DNA from: Perkinsus olseni
Lineage: Eukaryota > Perkinsozoa > Perkinsida > Perkinsidae
NCBI GenBank assembly: GCA_013115135.1
Contig: JABANP010000416.1
Span: 1 to 47,641 of the forward strand
Direction: 5' to 3'
DNA length: 47,641 nucleotides
The notes under the pieces were generated by a model. The model worked only from the letters and a program-made list of their open reading frames with translations, was not told the origin of the DNA and did no database searches. This document shows positions 1 through 10,211 of the stretch, one piece after another. Position numbers and translations under genes: made by a program. The stretch's first letter is position 1. The number at the start of each line of letters is the position of its first letter.

Positions 1-399
1 AGAATTCAGACAAAGCCTTGTCCAGTTCAGACAAATCCAAGTGTCTATCCAGTGTACCCATTACACACTTTTGAAACTCCTTTGTCGAAAGTTTCGCTTC
101 TGAATGTACACGATTATCCCAGAAGGCATTGCGCAAGAGCCGGATATCGAAGGCCAGAGTGACAGGTAGGAACTTCTCGCGAGGACGAAATAGGTGGTTA
201 CGTCCGCGAGGAGGACGTCGGTCGGGAAAACTGAAGCGCCCCCAAAACGTCTGAGCCGATAGCCAGTAGAAGCGGTCCAATAGCTCCTCGTTGTTCAGTA
301 TAGCGACCATTGAATGGTCGTCCTACTGTGATGGTCACCTTTCCCAATGGCGTAGGTTCCTCGACAGTAAAAGCCTACGAGGGGATCATAACTTATGAT

Positions 400-1846
400 T
401 CATAAGTTCTCGGAAAAATTAGCACTGGTCGACGAAAACCTCGTAGTATGATCATCGTCGTAGGGGCATGGCTCACTCCACCCACATATAACAGCTTCTA
501 CCCTTATATCATGGTGTATCACTACGCTGAGACGTTCTCTCATAAACCTCTCCTTATTAGATCGTTCTGGTTTGACTATCTCCTGCTCATTGAGTAGCTC
601 GTTGAGCTTCTTCTCCAGTTGTCTCCAGTAAGTGAGAGCCACATGTAAGTGATCTGCCAGATTCTCGCAGCGAGAAGCACTCGAACGAGATGAGCCGTCT
701 CGAGCCCAATCGGAACGACCATAAATTCCTCAGCCCAGGTCAGATACTTGTTCGACACGCCGTCGTCTATGATACACAAGGATTATCACCTACCTCAGAC
801 GGAAGATGCCATCATTAAGCTGCTCTTGTACAAAACCATCTGGTATCAGCCAATAGGTCGACAGTAGTATCTTATTAATACAACATATAGTATTGATGAT
901 CAATATCGTGAATTACAATTTGTAATTATGGCATACTATTTAACATATATTACAATTATTGATATCTACTCAAAATATTTTTCTTTCTATTATCCCTCAG
1001 TCGACACACTACCCTACACTCATCGCCCACAACCAGATAGTGCGTCCCGTCCACTCACTGCCAAGCAACTCGCGTGTCCGTTTGAATATCGCAGGCTCGA
1101 GGCGTATGACCCTGTTAGAGACATCATCGGCACTCGTGCACACTATACCGAAGAGACGAGCCACATTCGACCGGCACATCGCCGCCGCCTGAAAAAAATG
1201 GTAGATTCTCTCATCAAATCTCGAGGCCCCCTGTGAGTAATGTGTGCGTATGAGTTCTAAGTCCAACGCCTAAGCTGGCTCGGTTAGACTAGCACCGGTT
1301 TATCTTGTACCAAGAGACGAGTCTAGGAAAATGCACCATCATATTCCACACAATCATTGAGCTAAGGTCGGGTATTTCTGTTGGCACATCTCCGGCTATT
1401 CTCCCGTATACCTCAACATAATACGGATAAGATATTCCGAAGTTCATCGAGCTCAGAAAGAAACCCTCAGACAGAAACTTGGAGCATAATGCTCCGAGCA
1501 TTCTAGGATCTTTCTGAGAAAGACTTTCTCCCGGCAGGATCCGCGTCCACGACTAAGTTGGCTCCGAAGTCGTCATCACCTTCTCTGTCTCGAACTCGAT
1601 GAGGGCAGTTATCCGCGACTCATGAGCCACCAAGTTCTGCGAGTTGTTCAAAATCGCGTCGGCACTCGACACTCGACCGTTGGAAATCTCAAAGTTAACA
1701 ACACGGCAACAATAAGGCCAATCTGAGTCCTTATCGTTGATCGGCAGCAAGCATTTTAATAGTTCCCGCCTTATGTCAGGGATCCGTTTATCCCGTGCTG
1801 CAGTGGCCTGGGGCGCTCTGAATGCTATCTGGTCATCGTGGATCAC
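400..1846 (-). pseudogene. Minus-strand coding remnants of an unrecognised gene family (copy 1)
   Basis: Several minus-strand open stretches lie here: 400-642, 576-779, 1009-1266, 1289-1501 and 1553-1846. Two of them recur diverged elsewhere with protein-level conservation on the minus strand. The stretch around 1080-1200 (LFGIVCTSADDVSNRV) matches 39882-40040. The stretch 1553-1846 (HESRITALIEFETEKV; DDQIAFRAPQATAARDKRIP) matches 40165-40330 and 41390-41500. Conservation of peptides with silent DNA changes indicates that these were, or are, exons. I do not recognise the family, cannot build a full gene model, and see no clean start or splice chain. It may be a decayed multicopy gene or part of a mobile element. 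Confidence 0.45.
1241..1310 (-). repeat. Short dispersed repeat with tRNA-Leu-like 5' half
   Basis: A segment of about 65-70 bp containing gtccaacgcc recurs at 21821-21890, 28273-28340 and 29046-29109. On the minus strand it reads like the first half of a tRNA-Leu (CCGAG, then GGCGTTGGACTTAGAA). The shared core ends at a GGTAC on the minus-strand 5' side. It is probably a tRNA-derived SINE head or a tRNA fragment. No tail or target-site duplication was identified. Confidence 0.45.
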
Positions 1847-2479
1847 CTCATCGGCAGACCGTCTGCCGCAGACGCTATCTCTCCTGCGCTCAGAGCGACG
1901 ATAGGTTGCTCGCTGTACCTAAGGAACGGTAAGGACCGACAATGCTGTTGTTGACCGCGCATCCTAGGCGTATTGCGGAGGGATTACAGAGATAGCAGTG
2001 CTATCATAGCACGGAGAGAATATTGTTCGGGGTATTAGCCTGATGCGGTTGAAGCTTGAATACAACAGTGTTGAGAAATAAAAAGGAGAACGAGACAGTG
2101 ATAAATAGAGGACGATAATGTCGAAAAATGAGCACAATACACAAATTGACTAAAATGAAGTGTTGAACACTGTTCAACAGTACTGCAACAGCAACTGTTG
2201 CAAACGAACATAATACTGTATCTGGCCTATCTGGTCAAAATTGCTTGGATGAAGTAAAAATACAAGTGCTGAAAAAAAACAAGAATTCTTGAGGTAAAAA
2301 CCATACTTTGAAAAGACGGACAATGCGTTTGAAGGGAGAATTTCTCTTAGAGAAAGTAACACCGAGATCCAAGCTCCTAGTCACAAGACAAAGATAAATG
2401 CGATGCGATATTATTTTTGTATATCTGAAACCTTGCGTTTCTAACTCGACCCAACCTCAACCATATTCCGTGGCAAATC
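1847..2479. other. Intergenic, AT-rich, with small palindromes
   Basis: No gene is supported. The stretch around 2162-2200 holds two adjacent perfect palindromes, tgttgaacactgttcaaca and gcaacagcaactgttgc. The ORF at 2174-2362 on the minus strand has no homologue in the window outside the D1 copy. Confidence 0.5.
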
Positions 2480-3466
2480 ACGCGTAACAGCATGAGCTAC
2501 GATCGACCAAGCTATTAACCGAACCGAGGCCTCGAGGCTCACTTTCGTCTCTGCATGGGTACGGACCTGAGGTCATCCATTGTATCTTCGGAGGTCCTCG
2601 CGGAGGCATCGCAAGACTTCTCCGGCGATGACGATTGGAGGATCTGCGTCGATCTTACTCTCCACCATACAGCTAAATAGCGAGAAACGCACCTCCCTGA
2701 GCCCTCGGCCACACTCTATCCGCGGTTACTTCAGCATCGGTGGCGAGAACATCGAGGGTCTCACGTCCATCCAAGATACCAACACCGAGGCCATCTCTAG
2801 CAAGAAGGTTATTGACTCGAAGGAAGGCTGGGAGGTTGGTCGGGAATACCCGCCAGCATCGGGCTTCCATTGAGACTCCGTCGTTGGCAGGCTTTTCTGT
2901 GACCCGAAGCTCACAGGTGGCCGAGCGAGCTGAGTTCTCGCGGCTGCTCTTTGTCTCCTGGGAGGAGCACTCATGCTTCGACGCCGTCCGACGCAGAGGA
3001 CAGTTGCTATTACTATGAAGACTCTCAGCTGCCGGCTGATCAGTTGATGGAGGGCTCGAATTTTTACTGTGTGAGTGGTGACAAGGAAGTCACCGCCGAG
3101 AATTTTGAGAGTTTTGTTACCGAATATTATGAGGACGTTATCGAGCTTTCGAGTCACCTGATCGCTCTTACCGAGGTCGCCTTGCAGCGGTACCACAACC
3201 TCTCCCCTGGGTTGGCCTCTCACTGTAATTCTGAGAACATGATCAGCACTTTGAGGATGCTCTATTACCCTCCAGGTCGGGGAAATCAAGCTACCGCAAG
3301 CTACCCAGTGGGGAGAGCTGCTCTCCGAGAGCATAAGGTTTGGTGCTCACAGAGACTACGGTCTGCTCACTATTCACTTCAAGACGGTTCTGGCGGGCTG
3401 CAAGTACTGTCGCCTGAAGGGGCTCACTGGATTGACGTGCCACCCAACACCAACTCAGATTTCTTC
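2480..3466 (+). pseudogene. Chimeric 2OG-Fe(II) oxygenase pseudogene, truncated (copy 1)
   Basis: The right part, from about 2676, is a copy of the intact oxygenase at 7162-8523. It starts at the equivalent of SEKRTSLSP in that protein. It is broken by an in-frame stop just after PPASGFH (2871-2873), by shifted frames in the middle, and by a 14-nt palindromic insertion (ggagagctgctctcc at 3312-3326) just before the iron-ligand HxD segment. The left part (about 2480-2675) is not oxygenase. It matches a fragment at about 41845-42020 whose protein reads GDDDWSIYID (here GDDDWRICVD), so two unrelated coding fragments are joined. The sequence stops at 3466, where subtilisin sequence begins. It cannot encode a working enzyme. 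Confidence 0.8.
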
Positions 3467-3473
3467 TTCGTAT

Positions 3474-3989
3474 GATCGGGAGAGGGCACTCTTCTATAAG
3501 GGTGTACTCGAGAAGGCTGTGGCGAAGGGAATTGTGGTACTGACATCTACCTCCAATTCCAATGGTGTTGATAGCCAGAACGAAGTTGAGCTGCCGTGCT
3601 CACTAGCAAACGGTTTACCTGGGGTCCTCTGTGTTGCAGCGACGGTGACAACTGAACCCATGGTCCTCGCAGCTGACGCCTCCAAACTCGCAAGCTTCGG
3701 AGTGCCTGCGACGGATGTCGTGTATCCGACGCGAAAGTATGACGGAGATCACTGGGTGTATAGGAAGAACTGGGGCTCATCGGCCGCCGCAGCGGCTGCT
3801 GCAGGCATAGTGGTGTTGATTAAAAGTTTCAAGAACTTCAGGCCGCAGGAAATTGAGAGGATACTATTGAACTCTACCGAGGGTCGAGTCAGGACGAAGG
3901 CAGGGGACGAGATGTCGTATGGGCTTCTTCGACCCGAAGTCGCAATCGAACAGGCAATAGCTGAGGCAACGTGGTCTCAGGTAGCCTAG
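3474..3989 (+). pseudogene. Headless subtilisin-like protease fragment
   Basis: This open frame matches the C-terminal third of the complete subtilisin at 4158-5636, starting at the equivalent of DRDGALFYERVL and running to a natural stop. It keeps the region around the nucleophile (WGSSAAAAAAAG) and the C-terminal helix. It has lost the signal peptide, the propeptide and the catalytic Asp and His. It lies directly upstream of the full-length paralogue in the same orientation, so a tandem subtilisin array probably existed before the upstream part was replaced by the oxygenase pseudogene. The upstream oxygenase frame and this frame differ, so no fusion protein is made. Confidence 0.8.
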
Positions 3990-4157
3990 TTTTTAGTTGG
4001 CATCGCGCTAGGGTGATGACTGATCAGGCTTCTGTCTTGTGCTCTGTCCATGTTGTATCTGATGATGGTTAGTTGTCCCGTGGTTCAGAAGTATTCGCGT
4101 TCTTGGGGAACCGAGCTCAGGGCTGCGGTGTATAATATCAGCCGGGGCAAGCAGTAA

Positions 4158-5636
4158 TTGTGTTCCATCTCATCCGGTTCAGTTGTGCTTCCATGTGATG
4201 ACATTCTAGAAATGCCACACGAGTCCTTCTTCCTACGTTTACCGAGAGGGCTGATTATTCTACTCCTACTGGCTGTACTCTCAGTACAGCACGACACAGC
4301 GGTGGTTATGATACGAGACTCTCACGGCGAGCGCGTCGGCATAGAAGAGGCTTTCCACCTCCACCGTGACCTCATTAAGAAGGAAATATTGGACGGCGAA
4401 TGGGATCGATTATCGAAATGCTTTGGAGGGGCGGAGAAGTCGATTGTGGTAGAAAACTTGGTAGCTATCGACGTGCAAGTCGTCCACGCTGGGAGTGAGG
4501 GTTGCCCGGTCTCCCACGCGGACATATGCCGCTTCGTCCACTCGATTGCATCTGATGTGAGGTATGAGGTAGCGGCATGCACGAATGGCTCGCAGCTGGC
4601 TTCATTCAAAACGGGGCGTGCCGGGGCTGGGGCCTCAGTCGCGTCACGTGGATCGGCCGACTGGACTTTCAGGAATGCGTTGAGATACCCTCCGAATGAT
4701 CCGTACTTCAGGGATCAGAAAATGTTCTTCAAAGCTCTAAGGATTAGGGAAACTTGGATGGCTGTAAGGTGGTCGGGTCTTCCCCGGAGAGATGTTGTCG
4801 TGGCTATCTTGGACAGCGGTATAACACCGGGGCATCCTGAATTCGAGGGGAAGGTACTGGAGGGCTTCGATGCCTCTGGAGCGTGGAGGAAGTCGGTGGT
4901 GGATCATAACGGTCATGGTACGATGGTGGCCGGTATCCTCGGTGCGTGCATTAACAACGGGGTTGGGATAGCTGGCATCGCTGATAGGGTGAAGATATTC
5001 CCGATAAGAATGACGCAGCGAAGGTCGACGGTCAACCCTGCTAGGGTTATGCGGGCTTGGGATGCAGCCCTGAAATTGGAGGATACTGAAGTGATAGTAT
5101 ACGCGTGTGCAGGGCCGTTCGATCGGGATGGGGCACTCTTCTATGAGCGTGTACTCAAGAAGGCTGTGGAGAAGGGTATCGTGGTCGTAACAGCCAGTTT
5201 CAATTCCGATGACGTTGATGGCCAGAACGAGCTCGCGCTGCCGTGCTCTCTAGCGAACGGTTTGCCTGGGGTCCTCTGTGTTGCGGTAACAGTGACGACC
5301 GAACCCATGGTCCTCGCAGCTGACGCCTCCAAACTTGCAAGCTTTGGCGTGCCTGCGACGGATGTCGTGCATCCGACGCCATTGTATGACGGAGATCACT
5401 GGGTGTATAGGAAACACTGGGGCTCATCGGCCGCCGCAGCGGCTGCTGCAGGCATAGTGGTGTTGATTAAAAGTTTCAAGAACTTCAGGCCGCAGGAAAT
5501 TGAGAGGATACTATTGAACTCTTCCGAGGGTAAGGTCAGAACAAAAGCAGGGGACGAGATGTCGTATGGTGTTCTTCGACCCGATGCTGCAATCAATCAG
5601 GCGATAGCTGAGGCGAGTTGGGCTAGGGTAAACTAG
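4158..5636 (+). CDS. Secreted subtilisin-like serine protease (S8 family)
   Basis: A 492-aa single-exon S8 protease. Met1 (4158) is the first start, but Met19 (4212) gives a better signal peptide: a basic RLPR followed by the hydrophobic LIILLLLAVLSV. A propeptide-like region fills about residues 45-170. Catalytic Asp219 lies in AILDSGITPGHPEF, His253 in NGHGTMVAGI, the likely oxyanion Asn349 in TASFNSDD, and Ser424 in GSSAAAAAAAG. The usual GTSMAAPHVAG box is replaced by an alanine run, but all catalytic residues are present, so I expect activity (inference). Length and order (signal, pro, catalytic) fit a secreted protease that may be self-processed. A headless paralogue precedes it by about 170 bp. 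Confidence 0.92.
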   Translation: MCSISSGSVVLPCDDILEMPHESFFLRLPRGLIILLLLAVLSVQHDTAVVMIRDSHGERVGIEEAFHLHRDLIKKEILDGEWDRLSKCFGGAEKSIVVENLVAIDVQVVHAGSEGCPVSHADICRFVHSIASDVRYEVAACTNGSQLASFKTGRAGAGASVASRGSADWTFRNALRYPPNDPYFRDQKMFFKALRIRETWMAVRWSGLPRRDVVVAILDSGITPGHPEFEGKVLEGFDASGAWRKSVVDHNGHGTMVAGILGACINNGVGIAGIADRVKIFPIRMTQRRSTVNPARVMRAWDAALKLEDTEVIVYACAGPFDRDGALFYERVLKKAVEKGIVVVTASFNSDDVDGQNELALPCSLANGLPGVLCVAVTVTTEPMVLAADASKLASFGVPATDVVHPTPLYDGDHWVYRKHWGSSAAAAAAAGIVVLIKSFKNFRPQEIERILLNSSEGKVRTKAGDEMSYGVLRPDAAINQAIAEASWARVN

Positions 5637-7009
5637 GCTTCAGTCTTCGACGTGATGATGTGGTGATGCTGAGGGTTTAGCGGAGTGCCAAATGGTGAGC
5701 AAAGCTCACTGAGCACTACGTGTTGAGCCTTCCGGCTAGGGTCCAGCCAAGATCATCGCTGTATCTTGCATGTAACATTCGACGGTGATGAGTTGTACTA
5801 GGAGGATGAAGGTCCTCTCGCGTCCGGCCGGAGTCAAGCTCAGCAGCAGGAATACAATCCAGCTGTGCGGCTCTGCTAGGGTTTTAGTTGTTCTGATGAT
5901 TGCTGCGTCGCGCCGCCTGCCCTGTTAATAACGAATGCTCTACTTGTTCGGTGCGCGCGGGCCTTGAACGGAGCAAATCGGCGACTGCAGGGGAGCGACG
6001 GATGAGCCGAAAGTGACTTATCTGATGTACCCCTGGGAACCTCTGTGACCTCTGAGAATCTTCGTGAACGAACGCAATTTGGGCCGGTACTCTTTGACGC
6101 TGGATTCTGTTGAGGTGAGTGCTGCTAGGTGCCGTTGTTTCCTACTATCGCTTGGCGATTCATCGTCCTCGCAGAGCGCAGTGAAACTGTGTAACAGACA
6201 GTTTTGATTTCACGAATGTGCGAAATGACTGTTAGGTCAATCTGTGGTCGAACCCGGGCAGCTCGACAAGTCCCCGATGTTGTGGGAGGCCGGCGCCGTG
6301 AGCTGAGAATGCCCCGTCGCAATGGTCGGGATGGGGTGCACGCATGCTTAGGGCGAGCGAGATTGTTCCGCTTGGTGCGAACGGGACAAGGAGGTTGTTC
6401 GCTCTCCATCTTCAGCTGAATGACATGGAAGTTCATCGAGCGTGCTCTCAGCTGCGTGCCGTTCGAGGCCGCGGTGCTACCGGTCCCTTCATGATAGTCT
6501 GCACGTCGAGCAGTGGGGGATTTAATCAAAGGAACTGTGAGAATTTCGAGCCTGGTGGCGGAAATCTGCAGCACCGCCGAAGAGATCAGTCGTCGACTTT
6601 TGTTCTCGCCGCGGTTGAACGCACGCTCAGCTTCAGCTGCAGGTTCGCCCGAGTGTGAACAGCCTTGTCGTTTTCCGGGACTGGATTTCGAGAGTCGTCT
6701 TGGCTACACTGGGATTCATTCCTTCTGGGCAAGTCGCCCAGGCTCGAGCGTAGTGGTGTTGTTGTCGACATGCAGGCGTGCACTCTATTTCTGGGAGTGA
6801 CTTCAATGGAAATTCAAAACTGATGCACGACCGGGGTATAGAGTCTGGGACAAAGGAAATGCCGCATGCAAAAATGAGGCGGCTATGGTACATGTGAAAC
6901 TGGGGTCACAACTCCACATGGCAGCAGCAGCATCACCTGCAGCTCAAGGCAGTGCTCAGGCTCTGGCTCAGTACCGCAATATTCCCGACCGCCGTTCTCC
7001 CATCACTCG
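5637..7009. other. Intergenic, no recognised gene
   Basis: Overlapping short ORFs occur on both strands, notably 6125-6574 minus and 6344-6658 plus. None shows a recognisable motif, a paralogue in the window or a coherent exon chain. I see nothing supportable apart from the minisatellite that follows. Confidence 0.5.
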
Positions 7010-7115
7010 GCATAGTGGCCTCATCCCTGTATGTGGCATAGTGGCCTCGTGTCCAAACGTGGCATAGTGGCCTCATGTCTGCATGTGGCACAGTGGCCTC
7101 ATGTCTGCGTGCCGC
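7010..7115. repeat. Minisatellite, about 27-bp unit, four copies
   Basis: Four imperfect copies of a unit like gcatagtggcctcatgtctg lie in tandem just upstream of the intact oxygenase gene. The last copy has cacag instead of catag. Its position within about 50-150 bp of the start codon means it could lie in the promoter or 5' leader. No function is shown. Confidence 0.85.
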
Positions 7116-7161
7116 ATTCCCTTCATGAGAACACAGTGTATCAGCCAACTGTATAATAAGT

Positions 7162-8523
7162 TTGAGTTCAGCCACAGTGACGTACGCTGCTTCTGGTCTC
7201 AGTGATCTTTCAATGTCAATAACGACTATTCCTGTTGTCGATCTCTCCTCCTCGTTCCTCGACACTGTGGAGGCTGTCGATCACGCTATGAGTACTCTGG
7301 GGTTCATGATCATCAAAAATGCCCCCAAGTTTCCTGCCTCGAGAAATCGGACGGCTCTCCGGATGGCATCGGCCCTGTTCAGCGTGGACGGTAGCGAAAA
7401 ACGCACATCGCTGAGCCCTCTGCCGCACTCTATCCGCGGTTACTTTGGCGTGGGTGGCGAGAACATTGAAGGTCTCACCTCCATCCAGGATACCAAGGAA
7501 GCCATCTCCAACAAGAAGGTTATTGACTCTAAGGAAGGCTGGGAGGTCGGTCGAGAATATCCGCCACCATCGGGTTTCCATCGGGGTTCCGTCGTAGGCA
7601 GACTTTTCTGTGACCCGAAGCTCAACAGGTGGCCGATTGAGCTGAACCCGCGCCGCTGCCCTGTGTCTCCTGGTAGGAGCACTCATGCTTCGACACCGTC
7701 CGAAATGGAGGACAGCTGCTATTACTATGAAGACTCTCAGCTGTGGGCTGACCAGTTGATGGAGGGCTCGAACTTTTGCTACGTGGGTGGTGACAAGGAA
7801 GTCACTGCCGAGAATTTCAAGAGTTTTGTTACTGCATATTACGAGGACGTTATCGAGCTTTCGAGCCATCTGATCGCTCTTACCGAGGTCGCCTTGCAGC
7901 GGTACCGCAACCTCTCCCCTGGGTTGGCCTCTCACTGTAATTCTGCGAACATGATCAGCACTCTCAGGATGCTCCACTACCCTCCGGGCAAGGGAAATCA
8001 AGCCAGCAAGCTACCTAGCGGAGAGAGCATAGGGATTGGTGCTCATAGAGACTACGGTCTGCTCACTATTTTACTGCAAGACGCTTCTGGTGGTCTGCAA
8101 GTACTGTCGCCTGAAGGGGCACACTGGATCGACGTGCCGCCCAACGCCGACTCAGATTTCTTCGTTGTTAATGTTGGTGATATGATGATGCAGATTACTG
8201 AAGGATTGTATAAGTCCAACATTCACCGAGTCATTCGGCCGGAGACATGCTCCAACCCAAGATACTCGATACCGTTTTTTGTCGAGCCCCAGCCCCGGAT
8301 GGAAATCCGGGGGACTGGCGGCCACGACTGTGAGGCGTTTCTTATTGAATACTATAAGAGAAGCGGAATCCTCGATGAGGAGGCTGTGGAATATCACCGT
8401 CGTGCACTCTCGGTATCCCAAGTCTTAGAGCTTCCGTATCAGCAACCACCACGTAGAGCAGTAAGCTCCTCCACAGTTGATCAGAATTCGAGTTGGGTAG
8501 AGTTTTCAATCTCGCGAGGGTAG
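7162..8523 (+). CDS. 2-oxoglutarate/Fe(II)-dependent oxygenase, isopenicillin-N-synthase-like
   Basis: A 453-aa single-exon protein of the IPNS-like 2OG-Fe(II) dioxygenase superfamily, which couples oxidative decarboxylation of 2-oxoglutarate to substrate oxidation. The N-terminal DIOX_N part reads IPVVDLSS and GFMIIKN. Iron ligands are His295 and Asp297 (GAHRDYGLLTIL) and His355 (NIHRVI). The 2-oxoglutarate-binding Arg367-x-Ser369 lies in PRYSIPFF. GREYP and NRWP are typical landmarks of the family. The likely start is Met18 at 7213 (MSITTIPVVDL), because the preceding 17 residues look unlike the family. The length exceeds the usual 300-350 aa owing to a central insertion and a C-terminal extension; the pseudogene copy at 23150 ends earlier (ALEGVPG), suggesting the tail after about residue 415 is an extension. 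The substrate cannot be predicted. Confidence 0.9.
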   Translation: MSSATVTYAASGLSDLSMSITTIPVVDLSSSFLDTVEAVDHAMSTLGFMIIKNAPKFPASRNRTALRMASALFSVDGSEKRTSLSPLPHSIRGYFGVGGENIEGLTSIQDTKEAISNKKVIDSKEGWEVGREYPPPSGFHRGSVVGRLFCDPKLNRWPIELNPRRCPVSPGRSTHASTPSEMEDSCYYYEDSQLWADQLMEGSNFCYVGGDKEVTAENFKSFVTAYYEDVIELSSHLIALTEVALQRYRNLSPGLASHCNSANMISTLRMLHYPPGKGNQASKLPSGESIGIGAHRDYGLLTILLQDASGGLQVLSPEGAHWIDVPPNADSDFFVVNVGDMMMQITEGLYKSNIHRVIRPETCSNPRYSIPFFVEPQPRMEIRGTGGHDCEAFLIEYYKRSGILDEEAVEYHRRALSVSQVLELPYQQPPRRAVSSSTVDQNSSWVEFSISRG

Positions 8524-9039
8524 CGGCAGTACACTGCGCCTCAAAGTCTTAAAAAAGTATCTTTCTCACTATTTTCGACACATGCTGGAGGATGGAGCAG
8601 ATGAGTTGATCCGGTGTTGCTGTATGTGTCAAGCGTATGATACCAGCATTCCAGCTCATATTTCTAGTCAGACTTGCACAAACCTTCCGAGGAACGCAAA
8701 AAAATCTTAGAAAAGTGTAGTGGCCGAATATGAGAGCCGGGCACCGATCACTGACTGCTCGTACTGAGGCTCGTAAGCAGCTATGATGATCTCAACGCCG
8801 GGGCCGCTGGGAATCCTAACACAAAGTTGATGGCTCGTGCTGAGGTATAGAGTGTGAACCCGGCTACTATGTTACGGTTCCTCAGGGATATCTGTAACGC
8901 GAACTACTCGTCGAGTTATTCACTTTGCCTAAGAAGCGCTTCTTGTGAGACGAGATTCCGTCGTGACCGAGAAAAAAGGGCCCAAGCAGGTCGCACATTA
9001 TGGTCGTTGTGCTCCCGCCAATTTCCAGTCACTATCGAT
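8524..9039. other. Intergenic between oxygenase and cold-shock gene
   Basis: No gene is supported. The stretch is diverged but alignable with about 24480-25138. Around 8725 it reads agtggccgaatatg, where the other copy has an added actccactggagt palindrome. An ORF at 8854-9165 includes the real exon 1 in another frame. Confidence 0.6.
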
Positions 9040-10211
9040 ATGGCAGCACTCGTCGCGGTAGCGCGGACCAATACTTCGAAGTTCCGATGGCTGCTTCCAA
9101 CTCGAGGACTCTCTAGCACAACGCAGCGAACAGAGTCGCGATTCATTGGCTATGTATCACAGTGAGTCCCTGCCTGTCCACCTCGACACTACGATGCCGC
9201 TGTCCTAATTGCCAGCCCGAGCCGCAGTGCTCCGTCGTGTGACCCGCGGATCTCATGCGTCGACCTCAGATATGATCGTTACCAGGGCTACGGCTTCATC
9301 TCTCCTGAGAGTCTTCTGCCTGGCGGACAGGGTCTGCGGGATGTCTTCGTGCATCGGAATGATGTCGAGTGGCCGGCCTCTACTACCGGAGTATCGAGGA
9401 CTCTTGAGGCTGGTGAGCTGTTGATATCTCCCGCTGCGAATTTACCGTCTTGGAGGTGATGACAACCCCTGCGCCGCTTTCGACTTGGCTTTCATGTTGG
9501 GACGGACTGTACGCTTGGGTACCTGCGGAGCTTGGGGCTTTGACGATGCGTTATGGAGTCTCTCCATTGGAGTCTGCTTTCTCGAGACTCCTCAGATCGT
9601 TCCATCGTTCGGATGGAAGTTCTCTCGCCTGACTGCACTGGTATGTTGCAATCTCGCGCTTCAGGTACACGGGTTTCCTTCCGGGTTGTTGATGATCCGG
9701 GACGCCCTAGACAATTTCGAGCGGTCTCTGTGCGAGTAAGGGGCTGCCTTTCCTCCATTTCGGAAATGGAATTTCCTGGTCTGCTGTGCGTGGGATGTAT
9801 GTCGCTTGATTGGAGAATGATGAGTTGGCGCCCGTCGATGAATCATCGACGAAGCGTCGGTGGTTCATCGTCAACGAAATTCACGTATTCAAAATCGACT
9901 TCAAAACGTGATTCACGCAGATTTATTGCTCCTCGTGTTCTCAGCCAGTGCACTCCTCCGATCAACCAGCATCCAATCAGCATTCGATCGAGCTCAAGCG
10001 CTACCAATCGCGGCATCGCAGTCCGGTGTTGGACTTTTCAGGACTCAAGAAAGCTATTGCTGAGCATGGGAAGAGGGTTTCAGAGTATCTTCGGTCTGTT
10101 GTGTGGAAGGCGGTAACAGAACAAACTCGGAAGGCTCATCAGATTGAAAACATCAACGAGTGGGAAGAAGTCCGCTATCATACTCCCTCGGCTTGGATAC
10201 ACCGTCGTTGA
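9040..10211 (+). CDS. Cold-shock-domain protein, probably mitochondrial (4 exons)
   Basis: Model: exons 9040-9161, 9270-9412, 9665-9735 and 9945-10211, giving 200 aa, with GT-AG introns of 108, 252 and 209 nt in phases 2, 1 and 0. Residues 1-34 are Arg/Ser/Thr-rich with few acids (RGLSSTTQR), like a mitochondrial presequence. The cold-shock domain follows: FIGYVSQYDRYQGYGFI, then DVFVHRNDV, then TRVSFRVVDD and GRPRQFRAVSV. These match beta-strands with RNP1-like (GYGFI) and RNP2-like (VFVH) nucleic-acid-binding motifs. The C-terminal tail is charged and unrecognised. The same exon structure, phases and splice sites exist in the paralogue at 25139-26188, which supports the model. Role: binding of single-stranded RNA or DNA, probably in an organelle (inference). 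Confidence 0.82.

Larger units (their letters stand above)
1..3466. repeat. Segmental duplication D1, copy 1
   Basis: This block recurs at 20589-24045. Reading both copies side by side I found nine differences, all of them one base missing from a homopolymer run in the second copy (near 84, 240, 246, 368, 415, 831, 979, 1193 and 2415). The coordinate offset falls from 20588 to 20579, which accounts for exactly nine bases. I saw no substitution. The match ends at 3466, after which this copy continues into subtilisin sequence while the other continues into oxygenase sequence. Either the duplication is very recent or one locus was assembled twice. Confidence 0.95.

Noticed and set aside
2726..3334. 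202-aa minus-strand ORF, repeated at 23305-23913
   Set aside because: It is a shadow of the oxygenase pseudogene. It has no family motif and its similarity follows the antisense of the functional gene.
6125..6574. 149-aa minus-strand ORF
   Set aside because: No motif, no paralogue, overlaps other open frames of equal quality.
7216..8001. 261-aa minus-strand ORF
   Set aside because: It lies antisense to the oxygenase gene, whose plus-strand frame has catalytic motifs. The ORF comes from codon bias and is mirrored antisense to the pseudogenes too.
9661..9846. Minus-strand ORFs antisense to the cold-shock gene
   Set aside because: They overlap exon 3 and introns of a gene whose exon borders are confirmed by the paralogue.
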